NCBI GenBank assembly: GCA_036388855.1
Contig: DASVRA010000007.1
Coordinates: forward strand, 1-64,000
Direction of reading: 5' to 3'
Length of the DNA stretch: 64,000 nucleotides
Origin: DASVRA01 sp036388855
GTDB taxonomy: Bacteria > Pseudomonadota > Alphaproteobacteria > Caulobacterales > Caulobacteraceae
Below are positions 43,078 to 51,242 of this stretch, piece after piece (positions within the stretch are counted from its first letter, which is position 1; each line of letters starts with the position of its first letter). The notes below the pieces were generated by a model, which worked only from the letters and a program-made list of their open reading frames with translations, did no database searches and was not told the DNA's origin. Both the position numbers and the translations under genes were made by a program.

Positions 43078-44145
43078 ATGAAACGGTCGCGCAGCCGCAA
43101 CCGCAGCGGAAGCAGCGGCGGCGGCAACAAGCCGCAGCAGAACGCCAACCGCGCCTTCGACTCCAACGGCCCGGAGAACGTCAAGGTGCGAGGCCACGCT
43201 CAGACGGTGTTCGAGAAATACCAGCAGCTGGCGCGCGACGCCGCCTCGGCGGGCGACCGGGTGCTGGCCGAGAACCACCTGCAGCACGCCGAGCACTACT
43301 TCCGGGTGCTGCGCGCGGTGCAGCCGAACCGCCCCGTGACCGAGATCATGGGCCGCGACGCCTTCACCTCCGGCCTCGACATCGACTTCGAGGACGAGAG
43401 CCTGAACCAGCCCGCCCCGGAAGCGCCGGAGCCGGAAGCCGCTGACGGCGGCGAAGCCCGCGCCGAACAACGCCAAGAACAACCTCGCGGCGACTACAAC
43501 CGCGACAACCGGCAGGACTACAACCGGGACGGCCGACAGGACTACAACCGCGATGGCCGCAAGGATTACAACCGCGATCGCAACGACCGCGACGGCGGCC
43601 GCTACGAAGGCCGCGGGGATCAGCAGAACCGGGACCAGCAGAACCGGGATCAGCAGAACCGCGACCAGCAGCCGCGCGGCGACCGCCCCGACTATCGTCG
43701 AGATGAGCCGCGCGACCAGCAAAAGGGCGACCGCCCCGATTACCGCCGCGACGATCGCAATCGCGACGGCGGCCGTTACGAGGGCCGGCGTGACTACAAC
43801 CGCGACGACCGCAATAGGGATGACCGGCCTCGCGAAGACCGCCCCCGCGACGACCGCCGCGACCGCTATGAGCCGCGCGGCGAGCGCAACGGCGAGCGCG
43901 CGCCGGAGACCGGCCGCGATCCCCTCCAGGTGGTGCGGCCGGAGTCCACGCCCCTGACCTCGGCCCCGGCCCCCGAGGACGCCTCTCCGCGCCTGCGCGG
44001 TCAGGACGGCGCGGTCAGTGAAATGCCGGCCTTCCTCCAGGCCGCCGCCGCCCCAGCCGCCGAGGACGCCCCCGCGCCCGCCAAGCGCCCCCGCACCCGC
44101 CGCAAGCCTTCCGCGGCCGAGGCCCCGGCGACGGAAGAGGCCTGA
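43078..44145 (+). CDS. DUF4167 protein with long Arg/Asp/Asn/Gln-rich repeat region
   Basis: A 355-residue protein. The N-terminal third (to about residue 105) is the conserved DUF4167 region: basic start MKRSRSRNRSGSSGGG, then VFEKYQQLARDAASAGDRV and ENHLQHAEHYFRVLRAV. The rest is disordered, with DYNRDxRQ and QQNRD repeats (about 135-280) and an Ala/Pro/Glu end. DUF4167 is widespread in alphaproteobacteria beside prmC; function unknown. The basic, RD-rich character suggests RNA binding or condensate formation, which is inference. ATG 43078 gives the conserved start. Confidence 0.85.
   Translation: MKRSRSRNRSGSSGGGNKPQQNANRAFDSNGPENVKVRGHAQTVFEKYQQLARDAASAGDRVLAENHLQHAEHYFRVLRAVQPNRPVTEIMGRDAFTSGLDIDFEDESLNQPAPEAPEPEAADGGEARAEQRQEQPRGDYNRDNRQDYNRDGRQDYNRDGRKDYNRDRNDRDGGRYEGRGDQQNRDQQNRDQQNRDQQPRGDRPDYRRDEPRDQQKGDRPDYRRDDRNRDGGRYEGRRDYNRDDRNRDDRPREDRPRDDRRDRYEPRGERNGERAPETGRDPLQVVRPESTPLTSAPAPEDASPRLRGQDGAVSEMPAFLQAAAAPAAEDAPAPAKRPRTRRKPSAAEAPATEEA
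43490..43680 (+). repeat. Tandem coding repeats in the DUF4167 gene
   Basis: At least four copies of an 8-codon unit encoding approximately DYNRDGRQ (from about 43493) are followed by at least three near-identical 15-base units (CAGCAGAACCGGGAC) encoding QQNRD near 43621-43668. Low divergence among units suggests recent slippage or unequal exchange. Confidence 0.75.
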
Positions 44146-44232
44146 TCCCTCCGAAGGGGATAACCTTGTCCAACCCCGCCGCCCCGCCCGTATAGTGGAG
44201 GCATGAACCGGCGCGGGACCAGACGCATATCT

Positions 44233-44396
44233 GCTCCTCTCCCCCTCGATGGTGGAGAGGCCGGGAGAGGGGGTGCTTGCGCTGTCGTTTCCGGACAGGC
44301 GCGAGAGGCGCGGGCCTCTTCCTCAAGCGCCGATCCCTGCAACGCCCTGCCCACGCCCCCATCCCCGGCTCTTCTCCCATCGAGGCGGAAGGGAGA
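44233..44396. repeat. Family A palindromic repeat, copy 3
   Basis: Left arm CTCCTCTCCCCCTCGATGG (44233-44275) and right arm ending CCCATCGAGGCGGAAGGGAG (44352-44396) enclose about 76 bases. Same architecture as the copies at 14.8 and 19.5 kb. Lies in the 380-base gap between the DUF4167 gene and ligA. Confidence 0.8.
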
Positions 44397-44509
44397 AAGT
44401 GCACGAACTGCACTCCCGCCGAGCCATCCCACCGGACTCACCGGACTCACCGGACTGTTTTTTCCTCCAGTCCGCTGCCCGCTCACCGAAAGTGCACGAA
44501 GTGCACTCC
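44396..44509. repeat. Paired GTGCAC palindromes and a 9-bp triplet upstream of ligA
   Basis: AGTGCACGAACTGCACT (44398-44414) and AGTGCACGAAGTGCACT (44491-44507; perfect 7-3-7 inverted repeat) sit in a shared 20-base context (AAAGTGCACGA.xTGCACTCC). Between them are three tandem copies of ACCGGACTC/G (44431-44457), the last leading into a GGACTG...CAGTCC hairpin with a T6 run in the loop. They fill the last 130 bases before ligA. Confidence 0.6.
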
Positions 44510-44525
44510 ACTCGGCGGCGTGCAC

Positions 44526-46859
44526 ATGACCGCCGCCTCCCCCGAAACCCTCACCGAAGAGGACGCCGTCGCCGAGCTCACGCGCCTCGCCGACGAGATC
44601 GCCCGCCACGACCTCGCCTACCACCGCGACGACGCCCCGATCATCTCAGACGCCGAATACGACGCGCTCAAACGCCGCAACGCCGCCCTCGAAGCCTGCT
44701 TCCCCCACCTCGTCCGCGACAACTCCCCAAGCCTGAAGGTCGGCGCTCCCCGCGCCGAGCAGTTCGCCCCCGTCGAGCACGGCGTCCCGATGCTCTCGCT
44801 CGATAACGCCTTCTCCGACGCCGACGCGGTCGAGTTCGAGGCCCGCATCCGCCGCTTCCTGCGCCTGCCCGAGGAAGAGATCGCCTTCACCGTCGAGCCC
44901 AAGATCGACGGCCTCTCCGCCTCGCTCCGCTATGAGAACGGCCGCTTCGTCCAGGGCGCCACCCGCGGCGACGGCCGCGTCGGCGAGGACGTGACCGCCA
45001 ACCTGCGCACCCTCGACGAAATCCCTCACCGCCTCGCCGGCTCAGGCTGGCCCGGCGTCATTGAAATCCGCGGCGAGGTTTACCTGGGCCACGCCGAGTT
45101 CGCCGCACTGAACGCCGCCTCCGAGGCCGCCGGCGAGCGCACCTACGCCAACCCCCGCAACGCGGCCGCCGGCTCGCTCCGCCAGATCGACCCGAGGATC
45201 ACCGCCAAACGCCCCCTGCGCTTCTTCGCCTACGCCTGGGGCCTCACCTCCGCCCCCTTCGCCCAAACCCAGTGGGAGGCCCTGCAGCGCCTGAAATCCT
45301 GGGGCTTCCAGACCACGCCCCAGTCCCGCCGCGTCCACGGCTGCCAGGAACTCCTCGCCGCCTACGCCGAGATCCAGCGCCTGCGCCCCTCCCTCGGCTT
45401 CGACATCGACGGCGTGGTCTACAAGGTCGACCGCCTCGACTGGCAGCAGCGGCTGGGCTTCGTCTCCCGCTCCCCCCGCTGGGCCGTCGCCCACAAGTTC
45501 CCCGCCGAGCAGGCGACCACCGCCGTCGAAGCCATCGAAATCCAGGTCGGCCGCACCGGCGCCCTGACCCCCGTCGCCAAGCTCCGTCCCGTCACCGTCG
45601 GCGGCGTGGTGGTCCGCAACGCCACGCTGCACAACGCTGCCGAGATCGCGCGGCTGGGCGTCCGCATCGGCGACACGGTGACCGTCCAGCGCGCCGGCGA
45701 CGTCATCCCCCAGATCCTGGGCGTGGTGGAGACCGAGTCCCGCGGCCCCGAGCCCTACGCCTTCCCCACCTACTGCCCCTGCCACCTGCACACGCCCATT
45801 GCGCGGGAGACCACCGCCGGCGGCGCCGACACCGTGGTGCGCCGCTGCACCGGCGAATTCGCCTGCCCGTTCCAGCGCATCGAGCACCTCAAGCACTTCG
45901 TCTCCCGCCGCGCCTTCGACATCGAGGGCCTGGGCGAAAAACAGCTCATGGCCTTCTACGAGCGCGGCTGGATCAAGGCCCCGGCCGACATCTTCCGCCT
46001 GGCCCGCGACGAAGCGAAGCTGGCCGAGCTGCGCGCGGAGAAAGGCTTCGGCGAGCAGTCCGTGGCCAACCTCGCCGCCGCCATCGAAGCGCGCCGCACC
46101 ATCCCGCTGGACCGCTTCATCTACGGCCTGGGCATCCGCCACGTCGGCGAGACCACCGCCCGCGATCTCGCGCATCATTATGGCTGTGCGGAGGACTTTA
46201 TAAGTGACGGCGTTGCTGCCAGCGCAGAAAAACCTGGAAAAACATACAAGTCTCTGTTGGATATCCCCGGCATTTCGTTCGTCAGAGCACAGCGACTACT
46301 GCAACTACCCTTCCGAAAGCCCCCCATCAACTTAGCAATTGCCAGCACGATCGACCTAAGTAAAATAGTAGCCACGAAAGAAATTCCGGTAAAAGTTGTG
46401 GAGGAACTGGCAGCACGGTACCCTACGTCTGAAAATCTTCATAGCTTCTTATGGTCCGCCTACCGAGAAAAACCAGGAACAAGTTTTGGTGAGTTGCTAA
46501 AAATCGAAGGCATTGGACTTACGGTGGCTGAGTCCATAGCTGATTACTTTGGATCGCAATCTTGTGAGATAGTGGTTGACTTGCTAAGCGAGCTCCAGCC
46601 CGAGCGCACAAAGAGCGCTCCTGTAGAAGGTTCCCTCCGCAAGGACACTGTGGTGTTCACAGGGAGCCTTGAAACGATGACACGCGAGGAAGCTGAAGCT
46701 CAAGCTCGTTCTTTGGGAGCTAAGACAGCTAAATCTGTCTCTCGCCATACTACCCTGGTGGTTGCCGGTCCCGGAGCTGGCTCGAAGCTGAAGACCGCCG
46801 CCGAACTGGGCATACGGGTGCTGACCGAGAAGGAGTGGCTGGATTTGGTAAGCCACTGA
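44526..46859 (+). CDS. ligA: NAD+-dependent DNA ligase LigA
   Basis: Essential replication and repair ligase, 777 residues. The adenylation site Lys is in EPKIDGLSASLRYENG (KxDG motif). OB-fold, Cys-rich zinc region (YCPCHLHTP...RRCTGEFACP), helix-hairpin-helix region and a C-terminal BRCT domain (VVFTGSLETMTREEAEAQA) follow in order. ATG 44526 (MTAASPETL) is chosen because upstream sequence is repeat DNA. From about residue 547 to 745 the DNA falls to about 45-50% GC with AT-ending codons, while both flanks are about 70%. The frame stays open. Confidence 0.95.
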   Translation: MTAASPETLTEEDAVAELTRLADEIARHDLAYHRDDAPIISDAEYDALKRRNAALEACFPHLVRDNSPSLKVGAPRAEQFAPVEHGVPMLSLDNAFSDADAVEFEARIRRFLRLPEEEIAFTVEPKIDGLSASLRYENGRFVQGATRGDGRVGEDVTANLRTLDEIPHRLAGSGWPGVIEIRGEVYLGHAEFAALNAASEAAGERTYANPRNAAAGSLRQIDPRITAKRPLRFFAYAWGLTSAPFAQTQWEALQRLKSWGFQTTPQSRRVHGCQELLAAYAEIQRLRPSLGFDIDGVVYKVDRLDWQQRLGFVSRSPRWAVAHKFPAEQATTAVEAIEIQVGRTGALTPVAKLRPVTVGGVVVRNATLHNAAEIARLGVRIGDTVTVQRAGDVIPQILGVVETESRGPEPYAFPTYCPCHLHTPIARETTAGGADTVVRRCTGEFACPFQRIEHLKHFVSRRAFDIEGLGEKQLMAFYERGWIKAPADIFRLARDEAKLAELRAEKGFGEQSVANLAAAIEARRTIPLDRFIYGLGIRHVGETTARDLAHHYGCAEDFISDGVAASAEKPGKTYKSLLDIPGISFVRAQRLLQLPFRKPPINLAIASTIDLSKIVATKEIPVKVVEELAARYPTSENLHSFLWSAYREKPGTSFGELLKIEGIGLTVAESIADYFGSQSCEIVVDLLSELQPERTKSAPVEGSLRKDTVVFTGSLETMTREEAEAQARSLGAKTAKSVSRHTTLVVAGPGAGSKLKTAAELGIRVLTEKEWLDLVSH
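46165..46760. other. AT-rich segment within ligA (possible recombinational replacement)
   Basis: Sampled 60-base lines at 46201, 46321 and 46441 count 29, 28 and 26 G+C (48, 47 and 43%), against about 70% before 46150. GC is back to high values by about 46790. The segment encodes the helix-hairpin-helix region and the first half of the BRCT domain in frame. Confidence 0.8.
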
Positions 46860-47005
46860 AATTGCTTCTTGACTTCTATTTTTCCCGCTGCGGCTTTGCC
46901 GCCGAAGGGGAGGGAGACATGGCTAACCTCCCACAACCATAGCCGGTAACCCGCCGCCAACACTCTCCGCCCAAGCTCCTCCCATCGCATCGGGGAGGGC
47001 TCGCC

Positions 47006-47599
47006 ATGGCCTACCTCAACTACCGCTCCGCCCAGGTCCTGCCCCTGCGCCCCCGCCGCAGGAGCTGGCGCAAGCGCTCCACCCTGCCGGGCCGCCTCGC
47101 CCTGGCCGCCGCCACCCTGCTGGCCCTGGCCTTCTGGACCCTGTTCCGCGCGGCCGATGCGCCGCCCGCCGAACCCGCCGCGCCCTCCTCCGCCACCCTG
47201 ATCCAGGGCCCCGCCCGCGTGATCGACGGCGACACCCTGGAGGTGAACGCCGAGCGCATCCGTCTTCACGGCATCGACGCGGTCGAGCGCGACCAGACCT
47301 GCCTCGTCGGCGGCGCCAGCTGGAACTGTGGCCAGGCCGCCTCCGCCGCCCTGCAGACCCGCATCGGCTCAGCCGAGGTCAGCTGCGAAGTCCTCGACCA
47401 CGACCGCTACGGCCGCCACGTCGCCCGCTGCCGCTCCGGCGGCGAGGACCTCGGCGCCTGGATGGTCGCCCAAGGCCACGCCGTCGCCTACCGCCGCTAC
47501 TCCGGCGACTATGTGGATCAGGAGCGCCGCGCCCGCCTCGCCCGCCTGGGCGTCTGGGCGGGCGAGTTCACCCTGCCCGAGACCTACCGCCACTCCTGA
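47006..47599 (+). CDS. Thermonuclease (SNase) family protein, membrane-anchored
   Basis: A 197-residue protein with a basic N-terminus, one membrane helix or signal anchor (about residues 29-48) and an SNase-like OB domain: ARVIDGDTLEVNAERIRLHGIDAVE (catalytic-site Asp and Arg) and DRYGRHVARCRSGG. The second active-site Arg and the Glu of staphylococcal nuclease appear to have matches (RLHGIDAVE). Likely secreted or periplasmic nuclease. ATG 47006; a family-A-like CTCCTCCCATCG motif lies just upstream. Its end overlaps the convergent gene by 16 bases. Confidence 0.85.
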   Translation: MAYLNYRSAQVLPLRPRRRSWRKRSTLPGRLALAAATLLALAFWTLFRAADAPPAEPAAPSSATLIQGPARVIDGDTLEVNAERIRLHGIDAVERDQTCLVGGASWNCGQAASAALQTRIGSAEVSCEVLDHDRYGRHVARCRSGGEDLGAWMVAQGHAVAYRRYSGDYVDQERRARLARLGVWAGEFTLPETYRHS

Positions 47600-47877
47600 G
47601 GCCGGGTGCGGGCGTCGACCTTCAGGTGAATGCGCGAGCCGGCGCCGAACTCGACCTGCCGGCTCTCCAGCACCCGCTCGCCCAGCTTCACCACCATCCG
47701 GTGCCGGTCGGGCGACAACGCGAACCGCAGCCGCCCCTCCCGCCCGAAGCTCGCCACCTCGCGCCCGTCGATCAGCAGCCGCGCCCCCGGCGGGCCCTCC
47801 ATCTCGATCTGCGCCGATCCGGCGTCTCCGCCGCCGAACGCCGCCGCGGCGGCGAAAAGCAAAGGCAGAACAGGCAT
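47584..47877 (-). CDS. Small secreted protein with PEGA-like fold
   Basis: A 97-residue protein with a short signal peptide and a single beta-rich domain: PGARLLIDGREVASFGREG and LRFALSPDRHRMVVKLGERV resemble PEGA-type surface domains. AAGGAG lies 9 bases before the ATG. It follows the retropepsin gene by 12 bases, so it is probably the third gene of the TrmB-led operon. Function unknown. Confidence 0.68.
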   Translation of the reverse strand: MPVLPLLFAAAAAFGGGDAGSAQIEMEGPPGARLLIDGREVASFGREGRLRFALSPDRHRMVVKLGERVLESRQVEFGAGSRIHLKVDARTRPQEWR

Positions 47878-47889
47878 CGCGTCTCTCCT

Positions 47890-49713
47890 TCAAAAATAGT
47901 CAGCCAGCACCAGTGTCCGCGCGCTTCCGTCCACCATCCGCAGCGCCACCTTCCGCCCCGCCTCCCCGGCGAACCAGCGCGACAGCTCGCTGCCGACGTA
48001 AGCAGTGGTCACCGGCTGGGCGTCGATGGCGGCGATCACCTCGCCCGCCTTCCACCCGGCCTTCTCCGCCGGCGAGCCTGGCGAGACGTAGGTGACCTTC
48101 AGCCCCGCGCCCTCCTGCACGAACCTCAGGCCCGTTCGGTCCTTGCGGAAGGGCCGCTTGGCCGCATCCGGGTAGGGGATCGCGTAGAGCCGGTCGCGCG
48201 GGTAGTCGGTGATCAGGCGGAACCGGCTCATCACCGACAATCCGATGTTCCCCGGCACCCGTTCGGAATCGACCTGGTTGCGACCTTCGCCGGGCGTGGT
48301 GAAGGTCGAGGGCACGTCGCGGAAGGTCACGCCCGCGAACTCCAGCTCGCGAACGCTGGCCAGGATCTCCTCCCGCGCCCCGCCGACCGCGCCGCCCAGG
48401 AACTTGCTGTGGCGCCGGTCCTCCAGCATCCGGTGCGCCTGCCAGAAGCCTGGATGCAGGGTGAAGTAGCTGCCGTTGCCGAGGTCGAAGTCCACCTGGA
48501 TCGGCTCGTGCCCTTCCACGCGCACCGGCACGCTGCGGATGCCCCCCTCCTGGCGCACCGGCACGACCGCGGCGCCCGCCGGCGGCCGGAAGCCCTCCGG
48601 GTCGCTGAAGGCGATGGTGCGCCGGTCGAAGTCGATGTCGACGATCAGCTGCTTGAACACGTCCTCGCCCAGCACCACCGGCAGCGGGATGCCCAGCCGC
48701 TTGGACACGTCGGCCATGTCGATCACGCCGACATTGCGGCTGTCGAGCGTCATGTTGCCGACCTTCACCGTCACTCCTTCGGCGAGGTAGCCCTCGGTTT
48801 GGCCGCCGGTGCCCCCCGCCACGCCTTTGCCGGTGAACTTCACCCCGATCCGTTCGGCGAAGCCCTTGTCGATCACCGTGACCTCCGCCCCGCTGTCCAG
48901 CAGCACCTTCACCGGATGCCCGTTAAGCGTGACCGGGATGTAGATCCGCGCCTGGTTGAGGAAGTCGAACGGGATGGGGCCCGTGCCGCGCGCGCCGCCC
49001 TCAAAAGTGGCGATCCGCACCGCCTTCGGCCGCTTGAACAGCTCCGGGCCGAAGCGTCCGTTCAGCTGGTAGCGGCGCACCTCCACCACCTGGGTGGCGT
49101 TGGGGTTGTCGTCCGACTCCACCCGGCGGAACGGCATCCGCACCCCGTCCACCAGCCGCCAGTCCTCCAGCTTTACGAACCGCTCGCGCTTGTCCCTCGT
49201 GATCCGCCACCCCAGCAGCGCGCCCGTCTCAGGATCGAGGAAGGCGTCATAGGTGTCGCGGTCGCCGAAGCTAACCCGCACCACGCGCCAGCTGCGCCCG
49301 TCGCGCGTCTCCGTCCCGAGCAGCGCGACCCTGGCGCCTGCCTTCCCGCGCAGCGCTCCGCCGAAGTCCAACGCCAGCAGACGCCGGGTGTCGCGCACGT
49401 TCAGTTCGGCGGCGGAGTCGACCACGCCGTTCGACTCGCCCCAGGCGTCCTCCGCGCCGATGGCTGCCGACCCTTTGTTCGGCCCCAATTCGTATTCGTC
49501 GCGGGTGCGGCCGTCCTCGGCGCGCCACTCCGAAGTGGTCCCGGTCAGCCCCGCCGCCTTGAAGTCGGCGTCCAGCCGATAGGACGTCATCCGCTCGTAA
49601 GCCGAGCCCCCGCGCCAGGCGAAGTAACGGTCGATCAGCCCTCCCAGCTCCTCGGCGCGCGCGGGCGCGGCCAAGCTGAGGACGAGGGCGAACAGGGCAA
49701 GCACGCGCATCAT
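47890..49713 (-). CDS. Secreted retropepsin-like aspartic protease with PDZ domain
   Basis: A 607-residue protein with signal peptide (cleavage near PARA). An N-terminal domain (about 20-235) is followed by a retropepsin-like domain with the catalytic DSGAE at D273, a second degenerate retropepsin-like half (about 385-500; DFDLGNGSYF in place of D-S/T-G), and a C-terminal PDZ domain (about 515-600; VSPGSPAEKAGWKAGEVI). One active half suggests dimerisation or a pseudo-dimer in one chain. Its ATG 49713 overlaps the regulator stop as ATGA. Periplasmic processing is inferred. Confidence 0.85.
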   Translation of the reverse strand: MMRVLALFALVLSLAAPARAEELGGLIDRYFAWRGGSAYERMTSYRLDADFKAAGLTGTTSEWRAEDGRTRDEYELGPNKGSAAIGAEDAWGESNGVVDSAAELNVRDTRRLLALDFGGALRGKAGARVALLGTETRDGRSWRVVRVSFGDRDTYDAFLDPETGALLGWRITRDKRERFVKLEDWRLVDGVRMPFRRVESDDNPNATQVVEVRRYQLNGRFGPELFKRPKAVRIATFEGGARGTGPIPFDFLNQARIYIPVTLNGHPVKVLLDSGAEVTVIDKGFAERIGVKFTGKGVAGGTGGQTEGYLAEGVTVKVGNMTLDSRNVGVIDMADVSKRLGIPLPVVLGEDVFKQLIVDIDFDRRTIAFSDPEGFRPPAGAAVVPVRQEGGIRSVPVRVEGHEPIQVDFDLGNGSYFTLHPGFWQAHRMLEDRRHSKFLGGAVGGAREEILASVRELEFAGVTFRDVPSTFTTPGEGRNQVDSERVPGNIGLSVMSRFRLITDYPRDRLYAIPYPDAAKRPFRKDRTGLRFVQEGAGLKVTYVSPGSPAEKAGWKAGEVIAAIDAQPVTTAYVGSELSRWFAGEAGRKVALRMVDGSARTLVLADYF

Positions 49714-50537
49714 GCGGCGTCTCCTTGGTCAAGCGCGGAAAGGTCGTCGCCCACCAGCCGGCGCAGTCCGGCGGGCCGGGCGTTCAGCAGGGACAGGTGC
49801 GCCAGCGGGTCGTCCGCGGGATCGAGCGCGCTCATGCGGATCTCGGTCGCCAGCGCCGAATGCTGCAGGCACGAGAGGTAGGCGCTATCGCTGCCCACCC
49901 CGTGCAGCACCGACCCGCCGTCATGCGCCAGCAGCGCCACGAGGTAGTGCACGGCGTCGGCCACCACGCTCACCTGCCGCCCCGGCCAGCGCTCGCGAAT
50001 GAACCCCGAGGCGATGGCGCTGGCGCAGGGAAAGCTCGTGGCAGGCGGTTCCCCATAAGCCACCCCCGCCACCGTCACGCCCGAGGCCGCCGCCCGCTCC
50101 AGCGCCGGCAGCAGTTCCGACAGCGGCTCGGGGAACAGGTCGAACAGCAGGGTCTCGCGCGCGCCTTCGATCAGCGCCCGCGCCCGTTCCATCACCTGCC
50201 CCGGCGTCTTCAGCTGATACAATCGGTCGTCCTCGGACGGCGCGAACACCCGCTCGAGCGCCTCGGCCGCCGCCTTCGCCCGCCTTTCGAAGCCGGCTTC
50301 CAGCCCCGCGATCAGCTCGCCCGGCGGCACGGCGCGGAAGGTCCGGGACGCCCCATCCGCCATCACCGCACCCTTCTGGGTCAGGGCCGACAGCGCCTGG
50401 TAAGTGTTCGCCGGCGCCTTCCCGATCGCCTGCGCCAGCCGGTATCCGCTGGCAGGCGAGGCGCGGAGCAGCTCGCAATAAACCAGCGCCTCGGTGTCGG
50501 TGAAGCCGAGCTGCGCGAGCGACTGTTCGGGCGACAC
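49710..50537 (-). CDS. TrmB-family transcriptional regulator
   Basis: A 275-residue protein: N-terminal winged helix (LGFTDTEALVYCELLRASPA, AQAIGKAPANTYQALSALTQKG; about residues 5-75) and a C-terminal phospholipase-D-like regulator domain (ARALIEGARETLLFDLFPEP). TrmB proteins are mainly known from archaea as sugar-responsive regulators; the ligand here is unknown. GTG at 50537 is chosen because AAGGAG lies 6 bases upstream. A perfect inverted repeat sits just upstream of that SD. The gene is coupled to the retropepsin gene by ATGA. Confidence 0.8.
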   Translation of the reverse strand: MSPEQSLAQLGFTDTEALVYCELLRASPASGYRLAQAIGKAPANTYQALSALTQKGAVMADGASRTFRAVPPGELIAGLEAGFERRAKAAAEALERVFAPSEDDRLYQLKTPGQVMERARALIEGARETLLFDLFPEPLSELLPALERAAASGVTVAGVAYGEPPATSFPCASAIASGFIRERWPGRQVSVVADAVHYLVALLAHDGGSVLHGVGSDSAYLSCLQHSALATEIRMSALDPADDPLAHLSLLNARPAGLRRLVGDDLSALDQGDAA

Positions 50538-50547
50538 GGGCGTCTCC

Positions 50548-50567
50548 TTAGTAGCCGAAACTACTAA
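50548..50567. promoter_or_regulatory. Perfect inverted repeat at the TrmB promoter, probable autoregulatory operator
   Basis: TTAGTAG (50548-50554), CCGAAA, CTACTAA (50561-50567): a 7-6-7 perfect inverted repeat, AT-rich in GC-rich DNA, ending directly at the SD of the regulator gene. Position favours autorepression of the three-gene operon. Confidence 0.55.
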
Positions 50568-50705
50568 ACTCCCCGCCGTCTGATCAGGCAAGGCTCAGCC
50601 GCATTACCTTTTCGTCACGTGCGGCCGTTGCCCCAGGCGCACGGGTTCACCGCCGCCCCACGCTGTTGCGGTTGGCCCTGCCGCTGCGGCGCACTTGGGG
50701 CGCGC

Positions 50706-51242
50706 CTATCCCCCTGGCGCGAGGACGCCGCAGGCGATGCGGTCCCCGGCGCCGCCGATCGGCTGGGTGGCGTGGTCGTCGGGGTTGGCGTGGACCACCA
50801 GCGCCGAACCGTCGGCGTCCAGCAGAGCGGGGCGTCCGCCTTCGCCTCGCAGCGACACCAGCGGCGTGTAGGCCTCAGCCCGTCCCGCGCCGTCGGCGCC
50901 GACGTGGACGTTGGGCAGGTCGCCGAAGTCCGGTCCTTGGGGGTTCAGCAGGCCGTGCGGGCGCTTGGCGGCCGAGTGATTGATGTGCGCGCCCGCGGCC
51001 TTGAACCCGGCGTCGGAGCAGTCGCCCTTCTCGTGGAAATGGATGGCGTGCCAGCCGGGCGAGACGCCGGTCAGCTCGACCCGCAGCACCACGCCCTGCG
51101 GCGCCTGCCACAGCTGCACGGTCCCGCCCTGTCCGGCCGCGCCCTTGAGCGTTGCGGTGGCCGCCGGCGCGCCCGCGGCATAAGCCGCTCCCGTTGTCGC
51201 CACGGCGGCGAGCGCCAGAGAGACTGACCTTAAGAACTTCAC
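50706..51242 (-). CDS. sodC: Cu/Zn superoxide dismutase, periplasmic
   Basis: A 178-residue protein with a signal peptide (to about residue 22). Metal ligands are in place: HAIHFHEKGDC (copper His pair), GAHINHSAAKRPHG (bridging and zinc His), GDLPNVHVGADG, and LVVHANPDDHATQP (copper His). The Cys of KGDC and the C-terminal IACG Cys can form the conserved disulphide. The GTG start at 51242 overlaps the upstream oxygenase stop (GTGA). Detoxifies extracytoplasmic superoxide. Confidence 0.94.
   Translation of the reverse strand: MKFLRSVSLALAAVATTGAAYAAGAPAATATLKGAAGQGGTVQLWQAPQGVVLRVELTGVSPGWHAIHFHEKGDCSDAGFKAAGAHINHSAAKRPHGLLNPQGPDFGDLPNVHVGADGAGRAEAYTPLVSLRGEGGRPALLDADGSALVVHANPDDHATQPIGGAGDRIACGVLAPGG

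Noticed and set aside
43490..43680. CRISPR-like direct repeats
   Set aside because: Units are adjacent, multiples of three and in frame in a coding region, with no spacers.
46150..46859. Frameshift or IS insertion in ligA
   Set aside because: No frame break, no terminal repeats and no transposase; family motifs continue across the AT-rich segment.
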